In this document: positions 1 to 9,285 of the stretch, piece by piece
Layout: each line of letters starts with the position of its first letter
How positions within the stretch are numbered: position 1 is the stretch's first letter
DNA from: Methanoregula sp.
Lineage (GTDB): Archaea; Halobacteriota; Methanomicrobia; Methanomicrobiales; Methanospirillaceae
Reading direction: 5' to 3'
Assembly (NCBI RefSeq): GCF_028679125.1
Contig: NZ_JAJRCG010000001.1
Span: forward strand, 248,001 to 312,000
Length of the DNA stretch: 64,000 nucleotides
Notes under the pieces: generated by a model
Told to the model about the DNA's origin: nothing
Seen by the model: only the letters and a program-made list of their open reading frames with translations
Database searches by the model: none
Position numbers and translations under genes: made by a program

Positions 1-55
1 ATAGTATATGCGGTATGAGATAAAGTAACCATGCTTATAAACCCGTACTAATCAG

Positions 56-69
56 CCGGAATATTCCGG
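56..69. repeat. 14-bp perfect palindrome
   Basis: CCGGAATATTCCGG is a perfect palindrome directly next to the stop codon of the minus-strand cysteine-cluster gene. It could be part of a terminator or a protein-binding site. The sequence just before it (TATAAA, then ACTAATCAGCC) resembles the start-proximal stretch at 9975-9999, so a plus-strand promoter leading out of the palindrome is also possible. The role is undecided. Confidence 0.35.
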
Positions 70-70
70 G

Positions 71-547
71 CTATTCAACCTGGTATCCTTTGTCCCGGAG
101 GAATGCGGCAATCCACGGTTCGGCTTCCGTATCGGATTTCGGGCGTTTCCGTTCAACTTCTTCCCACAGGGTCCGGAGTGCGGGATCGTCCGCATGAAGC
201 GCCAGCGCGCCGGTAACCCTGCCGAGCGGTATTCCCCTGCTGTCGGCGACCTTCATCGCAACGCACCGGTAGTATTTACATTGCGCCGGACTGTCACGGT
301 GGATGGTGCAGCGGAGGAGACTGCCATACGGCCGGAGAAACCGGCAGGCATGGGGGTGCTGGTCCGGAAACGTGTGATCGAGAAAGATCTCCCGCTTGTC
401 CTCATCCACTTCCGCGGTAAACGGTGTGCCGGTGGAGACGGATTCGCATGCGAATACGAACGGGGCGGTCTGCTGTTCGATCACGATATAATCGCCAAGA
501 TACATGCAGCATGTCCCGCACTGCCGGCAGCAAAAAACCATGTTCAC
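71..547 (-). CDS. YkgJ-type Cys-cluster protein
   Basis: This 158-residue protein begins with a CRQCGTCC motif and has further cysteines in ACRFL, LRCTIH and CKYYRC. That is the spacing of the YkgJ/UPF0153 family, which is thought to bind zinc or an iron-sulfur cluster. The reaction is unknown in this family. The length is typical and no signal peptide or membrane segment is visible, so it should be cytosolic. It is transcribed alone, in the same direction as the lipoprotein gene upstream, with a gap of about 70 bases. The family call is secure; the function is not. Confidence 0.85.
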   Translation of the reverse strand: MNMVFCCRQCGTCCMYLGDYIVIEQQTAPFVFACESVSTGTPFTAEVDEDKREIFLDHTFPDQHPHACRFLRPYGSLLRCTIHRDSPAQCKYYRCVAMKVADSRGIPLGRVTGALALHADDPALRTLWEEVERKRPKSDTEAEPWIAAFLRDKGYQVE

Positions 548-615
548 TCGTCCTGCAGGTACTATTCTGCTGGATCGTACAAAAAGATTTCAAAAAGAGT
601 GGGCGTGCGATCCCG

Positions 616-1272
616 TTACTGTATCCTGTCGGCTGCTGTCTGTGCAAGCGATTTGAGAATCTCGTAATCGGTGCTGGTGCCGGACAGCGTGATCTGCTCG
701 TACACATTTTTCTTCGTGAATATGACCGTATAGGTGACTATCGTGCCATAACTCCCGCTCCTCGTTGTCCGCCACGCCATGCTCCGGTCACCCTGCTGCG
801 GGAAGGGAACCTGGTAGTCAGTCGCATTGTCCTCAGGGGGACACCGCCGGTCCTTCTCCAGGAAATAAACCTCTTTTACGGTTTCCGGGGGATATATGCC
901 GATGTCCTGCGTGATCAGGGTCATGTCGTCCCGATCCTTATCCAGCCGGTAAAACGAGACCCGGTATCCCTGCCTCCAGCCGAGATCGCGGAATATCTTG
1001 TCAATACCGGCATACGCGGTGGCGCTCCGGTCCCGGAGGATATAATCCGGTGGCAGGTCGGCTTGCTGGAATGCCATGTCAGCAGCCATGACGGTTGCAA
1101 GAGTACTTTCCGGTGCCGGCGAGACCCTGGTCTCTGTCGGTGGGATCGTGGCAGACAGGGATGCCGGGGAATCCATCCCCAGAAGACATCCTGCTGACAC
1201 GGTGCAGGCGAATGTCAGGAGTGCGGCCAACAGGCCCCAGGTGCGGTACCCGCGTTCCATATCGTACACCAT
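616..1272 (-). CDS. Putative lipoprotein, unknown function
   Basis: The 218-residue product has a basic and hydrophobic N-terminus ending in TVSAGC, a lipobox-like site, so it is probably lipid-anchored and faces outside. A Ser/Thr/Pro linker follows (about residues 30-55), then a globular domain of about 160 residues with no motif I recognise. The start could instead be the Met four codons downstream; neither has a clear Shine-Dalgarno sequence. It is followed at about 70 bases by the Cys-cluster gene on the same strand. Confidence 0.7.
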   Translation of the reverse strand: MVYDMERGYRTWGLLAALLTFACTVSAGCLLGMDSPASLSATIPPTETRVSPAPESTLATVMAADMAFQQADLPPDYILRDRSATAYAGIDKIFRDLGWRQGYRVSFYRLDKDRDDMTLITQDIGIYPPETVKEVYFLEKDRRCPPEDNATDYQVPFPQQGDRSMAWRTTRSGSYGTIVTYTVIFTKKNVYEQITLSGTSTDYEILKSLAQTAADRIQ

Positions 1273-1359
1273 GGCACAGTGGATTTAAAATGTTGGTGGA
1301 TGGACAGACCGAGCACAAGCGCTATAACCACGGGCGCAGAAGATCCTGAAGAGGTAAAA

Positions 1360-1809
1360 ATGCCAGCTGCCAGCATCGCCATGCTTGATAAGGACCATCA
1401 TATCCACATGGTCCCGCCGTACCGCATACTCATGCTGAGTATCGAACATTCGGCAGTGAAGAAGGTCGAGATCGAACGGTTCGAGGTTGAGTGTTCCCTG
1501 AAACTCTCGGTCGAGGGATTCCCGCACCCGCTCGAGGATACGATCCGGTTCACGTTTGCCGCCACCCGGGTTCCCGACCAGCAGATGATGACGGAGCTCA
1601 CCTTTGTCCAGAACCACATCATCAAATCTGTCTTTGACCAGGGTATTTCCGGAGAACTGACCGGCTGCCTGCCGGATGATCCCGGGGCACGGGAATCCGG
1701 TGTCACCATATCATCCGAGATTAAATCCCAGATGGCCGCATCAACCCAGCTCAGGGAAGTGCTTGCAAAGAACGGAGCATTACCGGAATCCCTTGTATTT
1801 ATACGGTAA
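1360..1809 (+). CDS. Hypothetical cytosolic protein
   Basis: I do not recognise this 149-residue protein. The start at 1360 is chosen because GAGGT lies a few bases upstream; the frame is open further upstream but without a better signal. The sequence is acidic and soluble, with an amphipathic beta-rich first half (phrases such as IERFEVECSLKLSVEGF) and no membrane segment or cysteine pair. Codon use matches its neighbours. It runs towards the zinc-ribbon protein gene with a gap of about 110 bases, and the two are probably transcribed separately. Confidence 0.65.
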   Translation: MPAASIAMLDKDHHIHMVPPYRILMLSIEHSAVKKVEIERFEVECSLKLSVEGFPHPLEDTIRFTFAATRVPDQQMMTELTFVQNHIIKSVFDQGISGELTGCLPDDPGARESGVTISSEIKSQMAASTQLREVLAKNGALPESLVFIR

Positions 1810-1919
1810 TTTTGTCATGATCCGTTGCGTTCCCGTGGATTTTGCCGATTCCCGGTGATAAATACCTTTTTCCCGTGTAAGGATCAACCACTACCGAACA
1901 GGCTTAAGAGCGTGGTATC

Positions 1920-3479
1920 ATGGGCGATCCAGATCTCAACAATGGCGAACAGGTTCTTATAAGGACGCCGGGGATCCTTGTCAAGGCGATCCCGTTTGAG
2001 GGTATCCTCACCGGCAGCCGGATGATCCTTGTCGATCGGCTGAAAAAAATCATTCCCACCCGGGAAATTCCGCTTTCGGCAATACAATATGTTGAATCGG
2101 GCGAGAACGCAGTCCAGGATCCAATCCTGACGATCTCGGTTGAGGCAAGTCCCGGGGAAGCCCGCCAGATGGTCCTTACATTTTCCCGCCAGGCAGGGGG
2201 AAACCGTGCCCGGATTCGGGATGAATGGGTACGCATAATCCTGGCGGGTATCGCATCACGGCGCACCCAGGCAGCCACACCCCAGAGGGTCCCGGTGAAA
2301 CGGGTTGTTGAGACCGGGACTCCCATGAGATCCCCCGTGTCTCCCGCTCCGGCGCCAGCCCCTGCTGCCCGGCAGCCTGAGATTCCCCCGTCCGGTGCGA
2401 GTGTATTCTGCTCGCGGTGCGGGAACCGGGTGCCCGTGGGCTCGGTATTCTGCAACCGTTGTGGGACACCGATCGTATCGCCCGTCCAGGCACAGCAACA
2501 ACCGCCTGCACCGCGCCAGCAGTACACCCCGGCACCGGCTGCAGAGCCCGTGTTCGATGCGCCCCCGTCCATACGGATCCCCCCGGTTCAGGCGCCGCCT
2601 GCACCGGCTCCCGTCCAGCCTGTTGTGGAAAAGGTGGAACATGTACCTGTTTCCCGGCCAGTATCTGTGGCACAACCTGTACAGAAACCGGTAAAGAAGG
2701 GATTCTTTTCACGGATCTTCTCATCCGGCGGGAAGAAGGCCGCTGCGAAACCGTCCATGCCCCCAATCCAACCGGCACCAGAGCGTAAAACCCGGCGCGG
2801 TCTCATGCCCGGTAAAAAAGCACTTATGGCCGGGGTAATTGTTATCATCCTCATTATCGTCATCGCTGCCGGTGCGCTTGTGGTGTACCCGATGCTTTCG
2901 TCAGGTGTCCTTGCCGGGAGCTCGTCATCGTCAGGAACATCCTCCAGTGGGAGCAGCAGTACCTCAGGTACCCTGACGAACACCGGTGTCGCCTCCATCA
3001 CGGTCAAAGAAACCACCGCCCCCACGGTGCCGGTCTCCGGTGTCTGGGTCATGGTCGATTATATCGGCAGTTATGATGGCACGTATGGCATGTCCTCCGA
3101 TATCCAGAGCGTAAAGGATTCCGGTTCCCGGCTGTACGAGGTTGTGAATGCCTCGGGTCTGATCAAGGTCTCGCTCACAAAGCAGGACAGTTCCACCAAG
3201 CACGAACTCGTGGTCTCGATTTACAAGGACGGGGCACTCCTGAAGAGTGACTCGACCAGCGCATCATACGGGAAAGTGAGCATATCGACAGATGTTGGTG
3301 GTACTCCTGAGACAGTGTCAACAGTATCAGCGTCAACGACAACAGGTAATGTTACCTCACAGACAACCGTGGCAACAAACACAACTGCGGCCATCACTAC
3401 GGTAAAGACCACCGCCAAAACCACAACAACGACAAAGGCTGCAACGATAAAAACAACTACGACAACCAAGGTATCGTAG
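1920..3479 (+). CDS. PH-like/zinc-ribbon membrane protein
   Basis: This is a 519-residue multidomain protein. Residues 1-110 look like a PH-type or GRAM-like beta domain. After a Pro-rich linker comes a zinc ribbon with Cys164, Cys167, Cys178 and Cys181 (CSRCG/CNRCG). A second Pro/Ala/Val-rich linker leads to a single membrane helix near residues 300-325. The outer part begins with a Ser/Gly run, contains a domain of about 110 residues, and ends in a Thr/Lys-rich tail. It is probably a surface protein with a cytosolic zinc-ribbon/PH head. The next gene encodes a bacterial-type PH protein, which suggests a shared membrane-associated role. The reaction or ligand is unknown. Confidence 0.8.
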   Translation: MGDPDLNNGEQVLIRTPGILVKAIPFEGILTGSRMILVDRLKKIIPTREIPLSAIQYVESGENAVQDPILTISVEASPGEARQMVLTFSRQAGGNRARIRDEWVRIILAGIASRRTQAATPQRVPVKRVVETGTPMRSPVSPAPAPAPAARQPEIPPSGASVFCSRCGNRVPVGSVFCNRCGTPIVSPVQAQQQPPAPRQQYTPAPAAEPVFDAPPSIRIPPVQAPPAPAPVQPVVEKVEHVPVSRPVSVAQPVQKPVKKGFFSRIFSSGGKKAAAKPSMPPIQPAPERKTRRGLMPGKKALMAGVIVIILIIVIAAGALVVYPMLSSGVLAGSSSSSGTSSSGSSSTSGTLTNTGVASITVKETTAPTVPVSGVWVMVDYIGSYDGTYGMSSDIQSVKDSGSRLYEVVNASGLIKVSLTKQDSSTKHELVVSIYKDGALLKSDSTSASYGKVSISTDVGGTPETVSTVSASTTTGNVTSQTTVATNTTAAITTVKTTAKTTTTTKAATIKTTTTTKVS

Positions 3480-3542
3480 GTATCCCTCCATTTTTCCCGA
3501 TACTTTTTTTGGACCCCCGGCTGATACTAGTCCGGAATTATC

Positions 3543-4169
3543 ATGTCTGGTTCAGATCATTTTCCCCGTAATGTGCCGTTCAGGCCGTCCACGGCATTCA
3601 TCCCGTGGTTCATCATTGATTTCATCCTCGTTGTAGCGCTTCTCTTTGCATGTATTGCCCTTCCGGTCCTGCTCACTGGAGAGGCTGGCCCGTTCATAAC
3701 GATAGCGATAGTTGCTGTGGTCGTCGTGGTGGTAATCCTCTTCGCGGTCTGGACGCGGCTCTATTACGATACCATGGGCTATGAACTCCATGATGACGAG
3801 CTGCGCTGGCGCCGCGGTGTCTGGTTCCGCACCACCGGCATCGTGCCCTATAACCGGATCACCAATCTTGACCTTAAGCAGGGGCCGGTGATGCGCTGGC
3901 TTGGGATCTCCACGATCTCCATCCAGACCGCGGGATACTCCGGCCAGAACGTGCCCGAGATACGGATCGAAGCTATCGAGCAGGCAGAGGAACTCCGGGA
4001 GATCCTGCGGGCATCTGTTCGTGCATGCAGTTCACAAAATGATGGCACAGGAACGGGAGCGGCTGCTCCGCAGCGTGCGGATGTCCCGTTTGCATCAACG
4101 GGTACCAGCATGCTCATCCTTGACGAGATCAAGAAGATCCGGATGCTGCTGGAACAACAGAAAAAATAA
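3543..4169 (+). CDS. Membrane protein, bPH2 (YdbS-like) domain
   Basis: The 208-residue protein has two adjacent membrane helices (about residues 18-40 and 45-65), followed by a bacterial PH-like domain. The diagnostic run is the order LYYDTMGYELHDDELRW, then IVPYNRITNLDLKQGP, then RWLGISTISIQTAG, as in YdbS/bPH2 proteins. A short C-terminal tail ends in a possible coiled coil (LDEIKKIRMLLEQQKK). Members are envelope proteins of poorly defined role. It lies about 60 bases after the zinc-ribbon/PH-like protein and converges with the DUF4349 gene, whose stop is only three bases away. Confidence 0.85.
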   Translation: MSGSDHFPRNVPFRPSTAFIPWFIIDFILVVALLFACIALPVLLTGEAGPFITIAIVAVVVVVVILFAVWTRLYYDTMGYELHDDELRWRRGVWFRTTGIVPYNRITNLDLKQGPVMRWLGISTISIQTAGYSGQNVPEIRIEAIEQAEELREILRASVRACSSQNDGTGTGAAAPQRADVPFASTGTSMLILDEIKKIRMLLEQQKK

Positions 4170-4172
4170 AAA

Positions 4173-5096
4173 TTACTTTTTCTCTTCAGGTCTCACTGCA
4201 TCCGGTGCAGCGCCTTTTTTGTGGTGATATCTCCGGTATCCCCAGTACCCGATCCCGCCGATGATGATGATCGGGAGAAGCGTGAATGCAAGGATGATGA
4301 GCGCATCGATCATGCCAAGGAAGCCGGAAATTCCCGCATTGATGGTTGCAATGAAGTCATGACCTGTCTGCCCGCCAACCGGTTCGGGTTCCTCGAGATA
4401 CACGGTAATTGTCGAGATGTCGATGCGGTTATCCAGGTAACTCAGCCTCCCGTTGAGCCGGTCCAGCTGGGTCTGCACCCGGTCGATCTGTTCCTGTACC
4501 TTGACGATATCCTCCACCCGGGTGCTCTGCTTCATGATCGCATTATACTGCGCGAGCTGGTTGGTGTACGAAGTCTTCTGCGCCTGGAGATCCACGTATT
4601 CTTCTGTCACGTCCTCCCCGCTGGTCGAGATCGACTTCACCGTGCCGAGCGCCTTAGTGCCGGCAATAGTGCTGTCAAACGAAGCCTGCGGAACCCGGAG
4701 CATGACGGTTCCGGTCAGCTGGTTGTTGTAGCCCTCGCGAATATTTGTCGAAGAGAGGTACCCTCCATTCGCCGCGGCAAGACTCTTCAGCAGTTCAACC
4801 GTGCCGGTAACATCCCGGACCTCAAGGCTGATGCTGGCAGTCCTGATGACCTTTGTCTCGATACCGGTGTTTCCTGCACCATACGATGCGGATGTGGGTA
4901 CGGGTGCAACGGCAGGAGCAGTACTCCCGGACCATGACATCTTCTCCTCAGCAATACTGTTCCCGCTGTCGTAGGATGTTACCCGTGCGCTCTGTGAGGC
5001 AGTATTTACCGATCCCCCTTCAGAAAGTCCCGTGCAGCCGGCAACAGCAATGACTGCGATGCACACCGCAAGAAGTGCGATGACCTTGTAGTTCAT
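4173..5096 (-). CDS. DUF4349 lipoprotein
   Basis: The start at 5096 is preferred because it gives a compact signal sequence (MNYKVIALLAVCIAVIAVAGC) with a clean VAGC lipobox. The longer frame adds 20 polar residues. The 307-residue product has the DUF4349 pattern: IRTASISLEVRDV, then a leading alpha/beta domain, SGEDVTEEYVDLQ, a long coiled coil of heptads (about residues 170-225, VQEQIDRVQTQLDRLNGRLSYL), and one C-terminal membrane helix followed by a basic tail. It should sit on the outer face, anchored at both ends. The function of the family is not established. Confidence 0.85.
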   Translation of the reverse strand: MNYKVIALLAVCIAVIAVAGCTGLSEGGSVNTASQSARVTSYDSGNSIAEEKMSWSGSTAPAVAPVPTSASYGAGNTGIETKVIRTASISLEVRDVTGTVELLKSLAAANGGYLSSTNIREGYNNQLTGTVMLRVPQASFDSTIAGTKALGTVKSISTSGEDVTEEYVDLQAQKTSYTNQLAQYNAIMKQSTRVEDIVKVQEQIDRVQTQLDRLNGRLSYLDNRIDISTITVYLEEPEPVGGQTGHDFIATINAGISGFLGMIDALIILAFTLLPIIIIGGIGYWGYRRYHHKKGAAPDAVRPEEKK

Positions 5097-5165
5097 ACAC
5101 AGTCCATCGCTGTGTGAGATATAATAATACGTCGTATACTGCGAATTTTTTGGCACTTATCCGGG

Positions 5166-5308
5166 GGATGGACAGGTGCACTCTTCTCCTGCAGCAAGAG
5201 TATAACCTGCGGGTTCAATCATCCAACCCCGGGGGTTTTACGATTTTATCAGCCGGGGGCACGGATGGGATAGAGTGCGAGTTGTCATAGCAGGAGACCT
5301 GTCCATCC
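5166..5308. repeat. Imperfect 140-bp inverted repeat
   Basis: The outer arms GGATGGACAGGT (5166-5177) and ACCTGTCCATCC (5297-5308) are perfect complements. Inside them, GCACTCT (5178-5184) pairs with AGAGTGC (5272-5278), so the element is nested, with an 18-base insertion on the right side. Within that insertion GCAGGAG (5290-5296) is itself complementary to CTCCTGC near 5187. The element fills much of the divergent gap between the DUF4349 gene and the gene starting at 5561. It may be a small fold-back (MITE-like) element or a long hairpin. Confidence 0.5.
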
Positions 5309-5560
5309 GGAACCCCGGGCATCAGAAATGCGATGGATGCAGCCTGTCATACAGGGCAGGAAGCGGAGTGCAGGGTTCACGGGTTGATATGCCGTGCAGC
5401 AGGAACAGGAGATCCGGATGAGATTGCCCCGGCACCGGAGAACCATGCGGCGATTGCCGCGAACCGTGACAGCCCTGCGACGAGCATATGAGCCCGGGAG
5501 GACGCCAGCACCGGCAGGATCTCTGAAACGATGTGCACGACAACCATGGAGTTTTTCCTG

Positions 5561-5935
5561 ATGACGCGATGTGTCAGTACGCTCAGTCCGGAGCGTGAAC
5601 AGATGAAAAAATTTCTTGACCTGAGTAAAGACATGCTGGTCCGGTCCGATCAGATGAACACGGATCTCAGTACGCTTGGCATCAACTGCATGCATACCCG
5701 AACCCTTGTCGAAACCGGGTGCCGGCAGATTGCCCGGATCTATGAACTGGAAAATACCTGCGATACCGGTAGTGTACGGGCAACCCTGCCCGCGTTCAAT
5801 ACGACCCTGAAATCCCTGCGGGATGCGTACCGGATCATACTTATCCGCGAGGATCTTCCCCCGGCAACGGCACATGGTGTCCTCTCCATGGCCCAGTCAC
5901 TTGAGGTCATGGTGGTGCAGGTGAGTGCTGTCTGA
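5561..5935 (+). CDS. Hypothetical helical protein
   Basis: This unrecognised 124-residue soluble protein appears mostly alpha-helical. The start at 5561 is chosen because GGAG lies nine bases upstream; two in-frame Met codons further upstream (5531, 5546) are less well placed. It carries two isolated cysteines and amphipathic helices, with no membrane segment. On the opposite strand a short hydrophobic frame overlaps the first part, which lowers confidence in both. It is followed by an AT-rich gap and the HEAT-repeat gene. Confidence 0.5.
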   Translation: MTRCVSTLSPEREQMKKFLDLSKDMLVRSDQMNTDLSTLGINCMHTRTLVETGCRQIARIYELENTCDTGSVRATLPAFNTTLKSLRDAYRIILIREDLPPATAHGVLSMAQSLEVMVVQVSAV

Positions 5936-6026
5936 TGATTCCCGCTGCCGGAAGGCCCCGGTTACGTTACCGGACTGACCTGCAACGTTATATAACAATA
6001 CGCGCGATATCTCAATGAGGATAATT

Positions 6027-6644
6027 ATGACCAATGACAATGTACCAGAATTAAATGTGCCGGAGAAGCCTGAAAATGCCGGCGATCTTGAAAAACTGGG
6101 ACTCGAGGGGCTGGTCAAGGCCCTCCGGGACAGCACGGATCCCCAGGTCCGGCAGTACGCTGCCTACCTGCTCGGGAAGGCCCATAATCCCCGGGCAATC
6201 CAGCCGCTGATAGAGGCGCTCGCGGATTTCGACAAGTCTGTGCGGGAGCAGGCCACCCTTGCCCTCTCGCGGATCGGGAAAGCGGCAATCGAACCGCTTG
6301 CGGAAGCAATGAAAGAGCCCAAGTGGGAGACGCGGTACCGGGCAGCCGAAGCACTGGGAAGAATTGCTGATGAGAAAGCGGTCAAGCCTCTTGTCCAGGG
6401 ACTCAAGGATAACCGGGATCATGTCCGGTATATGGCGGCAAAAGGGCTCAAGGAACTGGGAGATTCAGACACCATCGAGCCTTTGATCATCCTTCTCAAG
6501 GATGAGAACCGGTTTGTCCGGATGATGGCAGTCCGGGCACTGGGGGTTATCGGCGGCACCAACGTGAATACAGCGCTGAATGCGGCACTGGCTGTCGAGC
6601 CGGATGCGAAGATGAAGGAAGCAATCACCGAAGCGCTCAAATAA
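6027..6644 (+). CDS. HEAT-repeat (PBS lyase-like) protein
   Basis: The 205-residue product is almost wholly built of about five HEAT/PBS-lyase repeats of roughly 31 residues. Each has the pattern VRxxAAxxLGxxxxxxAIxPLIxAL (for example near residues 30-60, 62-92, 93-123, 124-154 and 155-185). Such proteins act as helical scaffolds for protein-protein contacts; a phycobilin lyase role is not expected in a methanogen. The start at 6027 is favoured over 6015 because GAGG sits seven bases upstream. It appears to be monocistronic, with a TTTTTT run just after the stop. Confidence 0.85.
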   Translation: MTNDNVPELNVPEKPENAGDLEKLGLEGLVKALRDSTDPQVRQYAAYLLGKAHNPRAIQPLIEALADFDKSVREQATLALSRIGKAAIEPLAEAMKEPKWETRYRAAEALGRIADEKAVKPLVQGLKDNRDHVRYMAAKGLKELGDSDTIEPLIILLKDENRFVRMMAVRALGVIGGTNVNTALNAALAVEPDAKMKEAITEALK

Positions 6645-7131
6645 GCATTATTTTTTTACCTGGGCACGGGATCTGTTCTCATCGTCCTGGAATGCAATAA
6701 ACTAAAATGATCTTATTTTTAACATGGTAAACTCTATTTAAAACAGTTGTAAGATTACCGTCGTTACACGATATCCGGACATCTCCCTGCAAACGGTGAT
6801 CCTGCCAAATACCCGGGTGTATGTCCCGTCAGTATGAACCAGATCGCGTTGCTGTCTGTATACCGGAGCCGCGTTTTTATACGCGTCTCCCGTGACATCC
6901 TGGATCTGCGGCGCGGGAAACGCATGGCGATACCGGCAGGGACACAGCGGGAATGCCTGCTCCTCCGGATCCGGGTGAAGGCGGGTACCAGAAACCGGCA
7001 CTGTCGCGATCCGCGGGTATTGACCCGGGGATGCCAAAAGAGAGATGCGACCGGGTGCCGGGAAATCTCCCTTAGGAGATCCTCTGCCGTAGCGGGGGAG
7101 GTCATGCAACGGGCAGAAACCAGAGGCATCC
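6645..7131. other. Gene-free leader before sensor gene
   Basis: No convincing gene is seen here. The frames present have no recognisable motif and lie in both orientations. Two AT-rich promoter-like stretches occur, CTATTTAAAA near 6733 and TTTTTATAC near 6874. A short hairpin (ATCTCC-CTTA-GGAGAT) lies at about 7063-7078. If transcription starts near 6900, the downstream sensor gene would have a leader of more than 200 bases. Confidence 0.4.
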
Positions 7132-9285
7132 ATGCAGTCAAGGAAAAAAACCCCGGAACTCTACCGTTCATTCTCGTTTTATCTTCTCCTCTTCATGGTT
7201 GCGCTGATCATCTGCATCGTGGGGATCCTGACGGTCAACGCGTACCTCAATACCAAAGATAATTTCGATCGTGAATATCGCAGTCTCGAGACCCAGACCG
7301 AGAATAATGTTGTTGAGGCCGTGCGTCTTACCGACCGGGCGACCTCCATCGTGGATAACAGCCTGAACGAGCAGATGCGTTCAGGACTGACCGCGGTAAA
7401 CTCGGAATATGAACGTGTTGACGGCGATCCGGCGCGGATGGATCTTGCCGGTATCAAGGCACGGCTGGGAACGGGTTTTGACATTTACATTATCGACGAG
7501 AATGGTGTTATCATTGAAACCACGTACTCCCCCGAACTCGGGCAGGATTTCAAGAACGTCCCGTACTTTTTTTCCTATCTGACAAAGATCCGGGAATCGG
7601 ATGGTTTTTTCCCTGACCGGGTGGTCCATGAATTTCTCGGCAGGGGAACGTACCGGAAGTATGCCTACATGCCCACTGCTGATCACCGGTATGTCCTTGA
7701 ACTTGGGCTTGAGGGCCCCTCGTTTGACGAAGCCAACGCGCAGCTGGATGATCACAAGAATATCAGAAATATCGTCATGGCAAATCCGTACGTTGAAGAG
7801 TTCATCACCTTCAATACCCTCGGCTACCGGTCAGACAACAATACTCCCCCGGCTGAACCGGTGAAGAGTTATCTCAATGAAGTGATCCAGACCCGCACTA
7901 ACCTGAAGATCGTTGATACGGCCAATTCCCGGACAACGCATTTCCTCTATATCGACCTCAAGGATGACCAGTACGGGTCAGATCCGAGCCGCATTATGAT
8001 GATTACCTACAATACCCGGCTCATCGAAGACCAGCTCACCCGCCTGCTCCTGTACCACCTCCTCGTGGCCACGACCGCGATCATAATCGGATGTGTCATT
8101 GCATTCTTCCTCTCCCGCCGCATGACAGCCCCTATCCAGAAGATTGTTGCGGATGTCAATAGTATTGCACAGGGGGATCTCAATCACCGGATCGGTGAGA
8201 CCCGCAACAGCGAGTTCGTGGTGCTCGAACAGGGTATCAACAGCATGGTTGATTCGCTCAAGGCCGCATTCCAGAAAGCAAAGGATGATGAGATATTCCA
8301 GCAGGAGATGATCAACCAGCTGCCGGTGGCTATCTTCATCAAACGGGCAGACGACGGGAAGTATGTCTTCTGGAACCGGGCCAGCGAACAGCTCTTCAGG
8401 ATTCCTGCTGCACGCGTGATCGGCAAGACCGATGCCGATCTCTTCCCGGCAGATGTTGTGGAGGATATCCATAAGGAGAATCTTGAGATCTTCCTCTCCC
8501 GGAGCGATGTCCGGAACAAGATCATCACGAGCAAAAAGTATGGCGGCGGGATCATCCACATGATCATTGTCCCGGTCTTTGACTCCACCGGCACACCCCA
8601 GTACGTGCTGGGGATCTCGGAGGATGTCAGTCACCAGAATATCAATCTCAAGATGGACCTCCTCTTCAGCATAACCCGGCGCGATATTCTCGACAACCTG
8701 TCGGTGATCATGAGCCACCTTGAGCGGGCCCAGCTCCTGAACTCCCGGGATGAGATGCAGCGGTTCTTCACCAAGACCATTGGCTCGGTCGAATCCATCC
8801 GCAACCAGTTATCCTCCATGCGTGCCCTGCAGGAGCTGGGGATCATATCACCGAAATGGCAGCGGGTCGGGCAGGCATTTTCCGATGCTGTTCACCTGCT
8901 CCCGGAGCATACGGCGCAAATCCGCTCCGAAGTGAACGGGTGGGATATCTATGCCGATCCTCTCCTTCCCCGTGTTTTTTACAGTCTCCTGGAAAATTCC
9001 CTGCGGAACGGGCAGGCGGGACGTTCAGAGATCTCGCTTACCGCCCGTCTGGAGAACAACGACCTGCTTCTTCTCTACCAGGACACCGGCTACCGGGTTC
9101 CGAGAGAGGATAAGGAAAATATCTTTGATATCGCAAACGACAGCGGAACGATACAGGGCCTGTTCCTGATCCGTGAGCTGCTGGGTTTTACCGGGATCAC
9201 GATCCGGGAGACCGGGGAGCGGGATACCGGGGTACGGTTCGAGATCCGGGTTCCAGCCGGCAAATTCCGTTTTAACGCGCAATGA
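7132..9285 (+). CDS. PAS/HAMP sensor, degenerate histidine kinase
   Basis: The 717-residue protein has an N-terminal helix (about 15-37), a large extracellular sensor region (40-295), a second helix (about 300-325), a HAMP linker, a PAS domain (about 395-500) and a kinase-like module. The kinase module is damaged. The conserved ITRHD phosphoacceptor motif reads ITRRD, so the His is Arg517 (codon CGC at 8680). The G1 box reads DTGYRVP rather than DDGxGIP, and the GLGLF box reads IQGLF. The N-box asparagine remains (LLENSLRNG). It therefore probably senses and signals without autophosphorylation, perhaps through a partner kinase. It could still bind a receiver protein. The start is the Met just before the first helix. 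Confidence 0.85.
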   Translation: MQSRKKTPELYRSFSFYLLLFMVALIICIVGILTVNAYLNTKDNFDREYRSLETQTENNVVEAVRLTDRATSIVDNSLNEQMRSGLTAVNSEYERVDGDPARMDLAGIKARLGTGFDIYIIDENGVIIETTYSPELGQDFKNVPYFFSYLTKIRESDGFFPDRVVHEFLGRGTYRKYAYMPTADHRYVLELGLEGPSFDEANAQLDDHKNIRNIVMANPYVEEFITFNTLGYRSDNNTPPAEPVKSYLNEVIQTRTNLKIVDTANSRTTHFLYIDLKDDQYGSDPSRIMMITYNTRLIEDQLTRLLLYHLLVATTAIIIGCVIAFFLSRRMTAPIQKIVADVNSIAQGDLNHRIGETRNSEFVVLEQGINSMVDSLKAAFQKAKDDEIFQQEMINQLPVAIFIKRADDGKYVFWNRASEQLFRIPAARVIGKTDADLFPADVVEDIHKENLEIFLSRSDVRNKIITSKKYGGGIIHMIIVPVFDSTGTPQYVLGISEDVSHQNINLKMDLLFSITRRDILDNLSVIMSHLERAQLLNSRDEMQRFFTKTIGSVESIRNQLSSMRALQELGIISPKWQRVGQAFSDAVHLLPEHTAQIRSEVNGWDIYADPLLPRVFYSLLENSLRNGQAGRSEISLTARLENNDLLLLYQDTGYRVPREDKENIFDIANDSGTIQGLFLIRELLGFTGITIRETGERDTGVRFEIRVPAGKFRFNAQ

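Noticed and set aside
5205-5225. GGGTTCAATC-type stretches here and at 9345-9356, reminiscent of a tRNA T-loop
   Set aside because: No acceptor, D or anticodon stems can be built around either; the shared phrase looks like a small repeat.
5285-5634. Minus-strand hydrophobic frame overlapping the 5561 gene
   Set aside because: Composition is compatible with a small membrane protein, but there is no ribosome site, and the plus-strand gene has a better start and longer, steadier coding pattern.
6834-7262. Plus-strand frame before the sensor gene
   Set aside because: It is Arg-rich without motif, overlaps the sensor start, and has no ribosome site.
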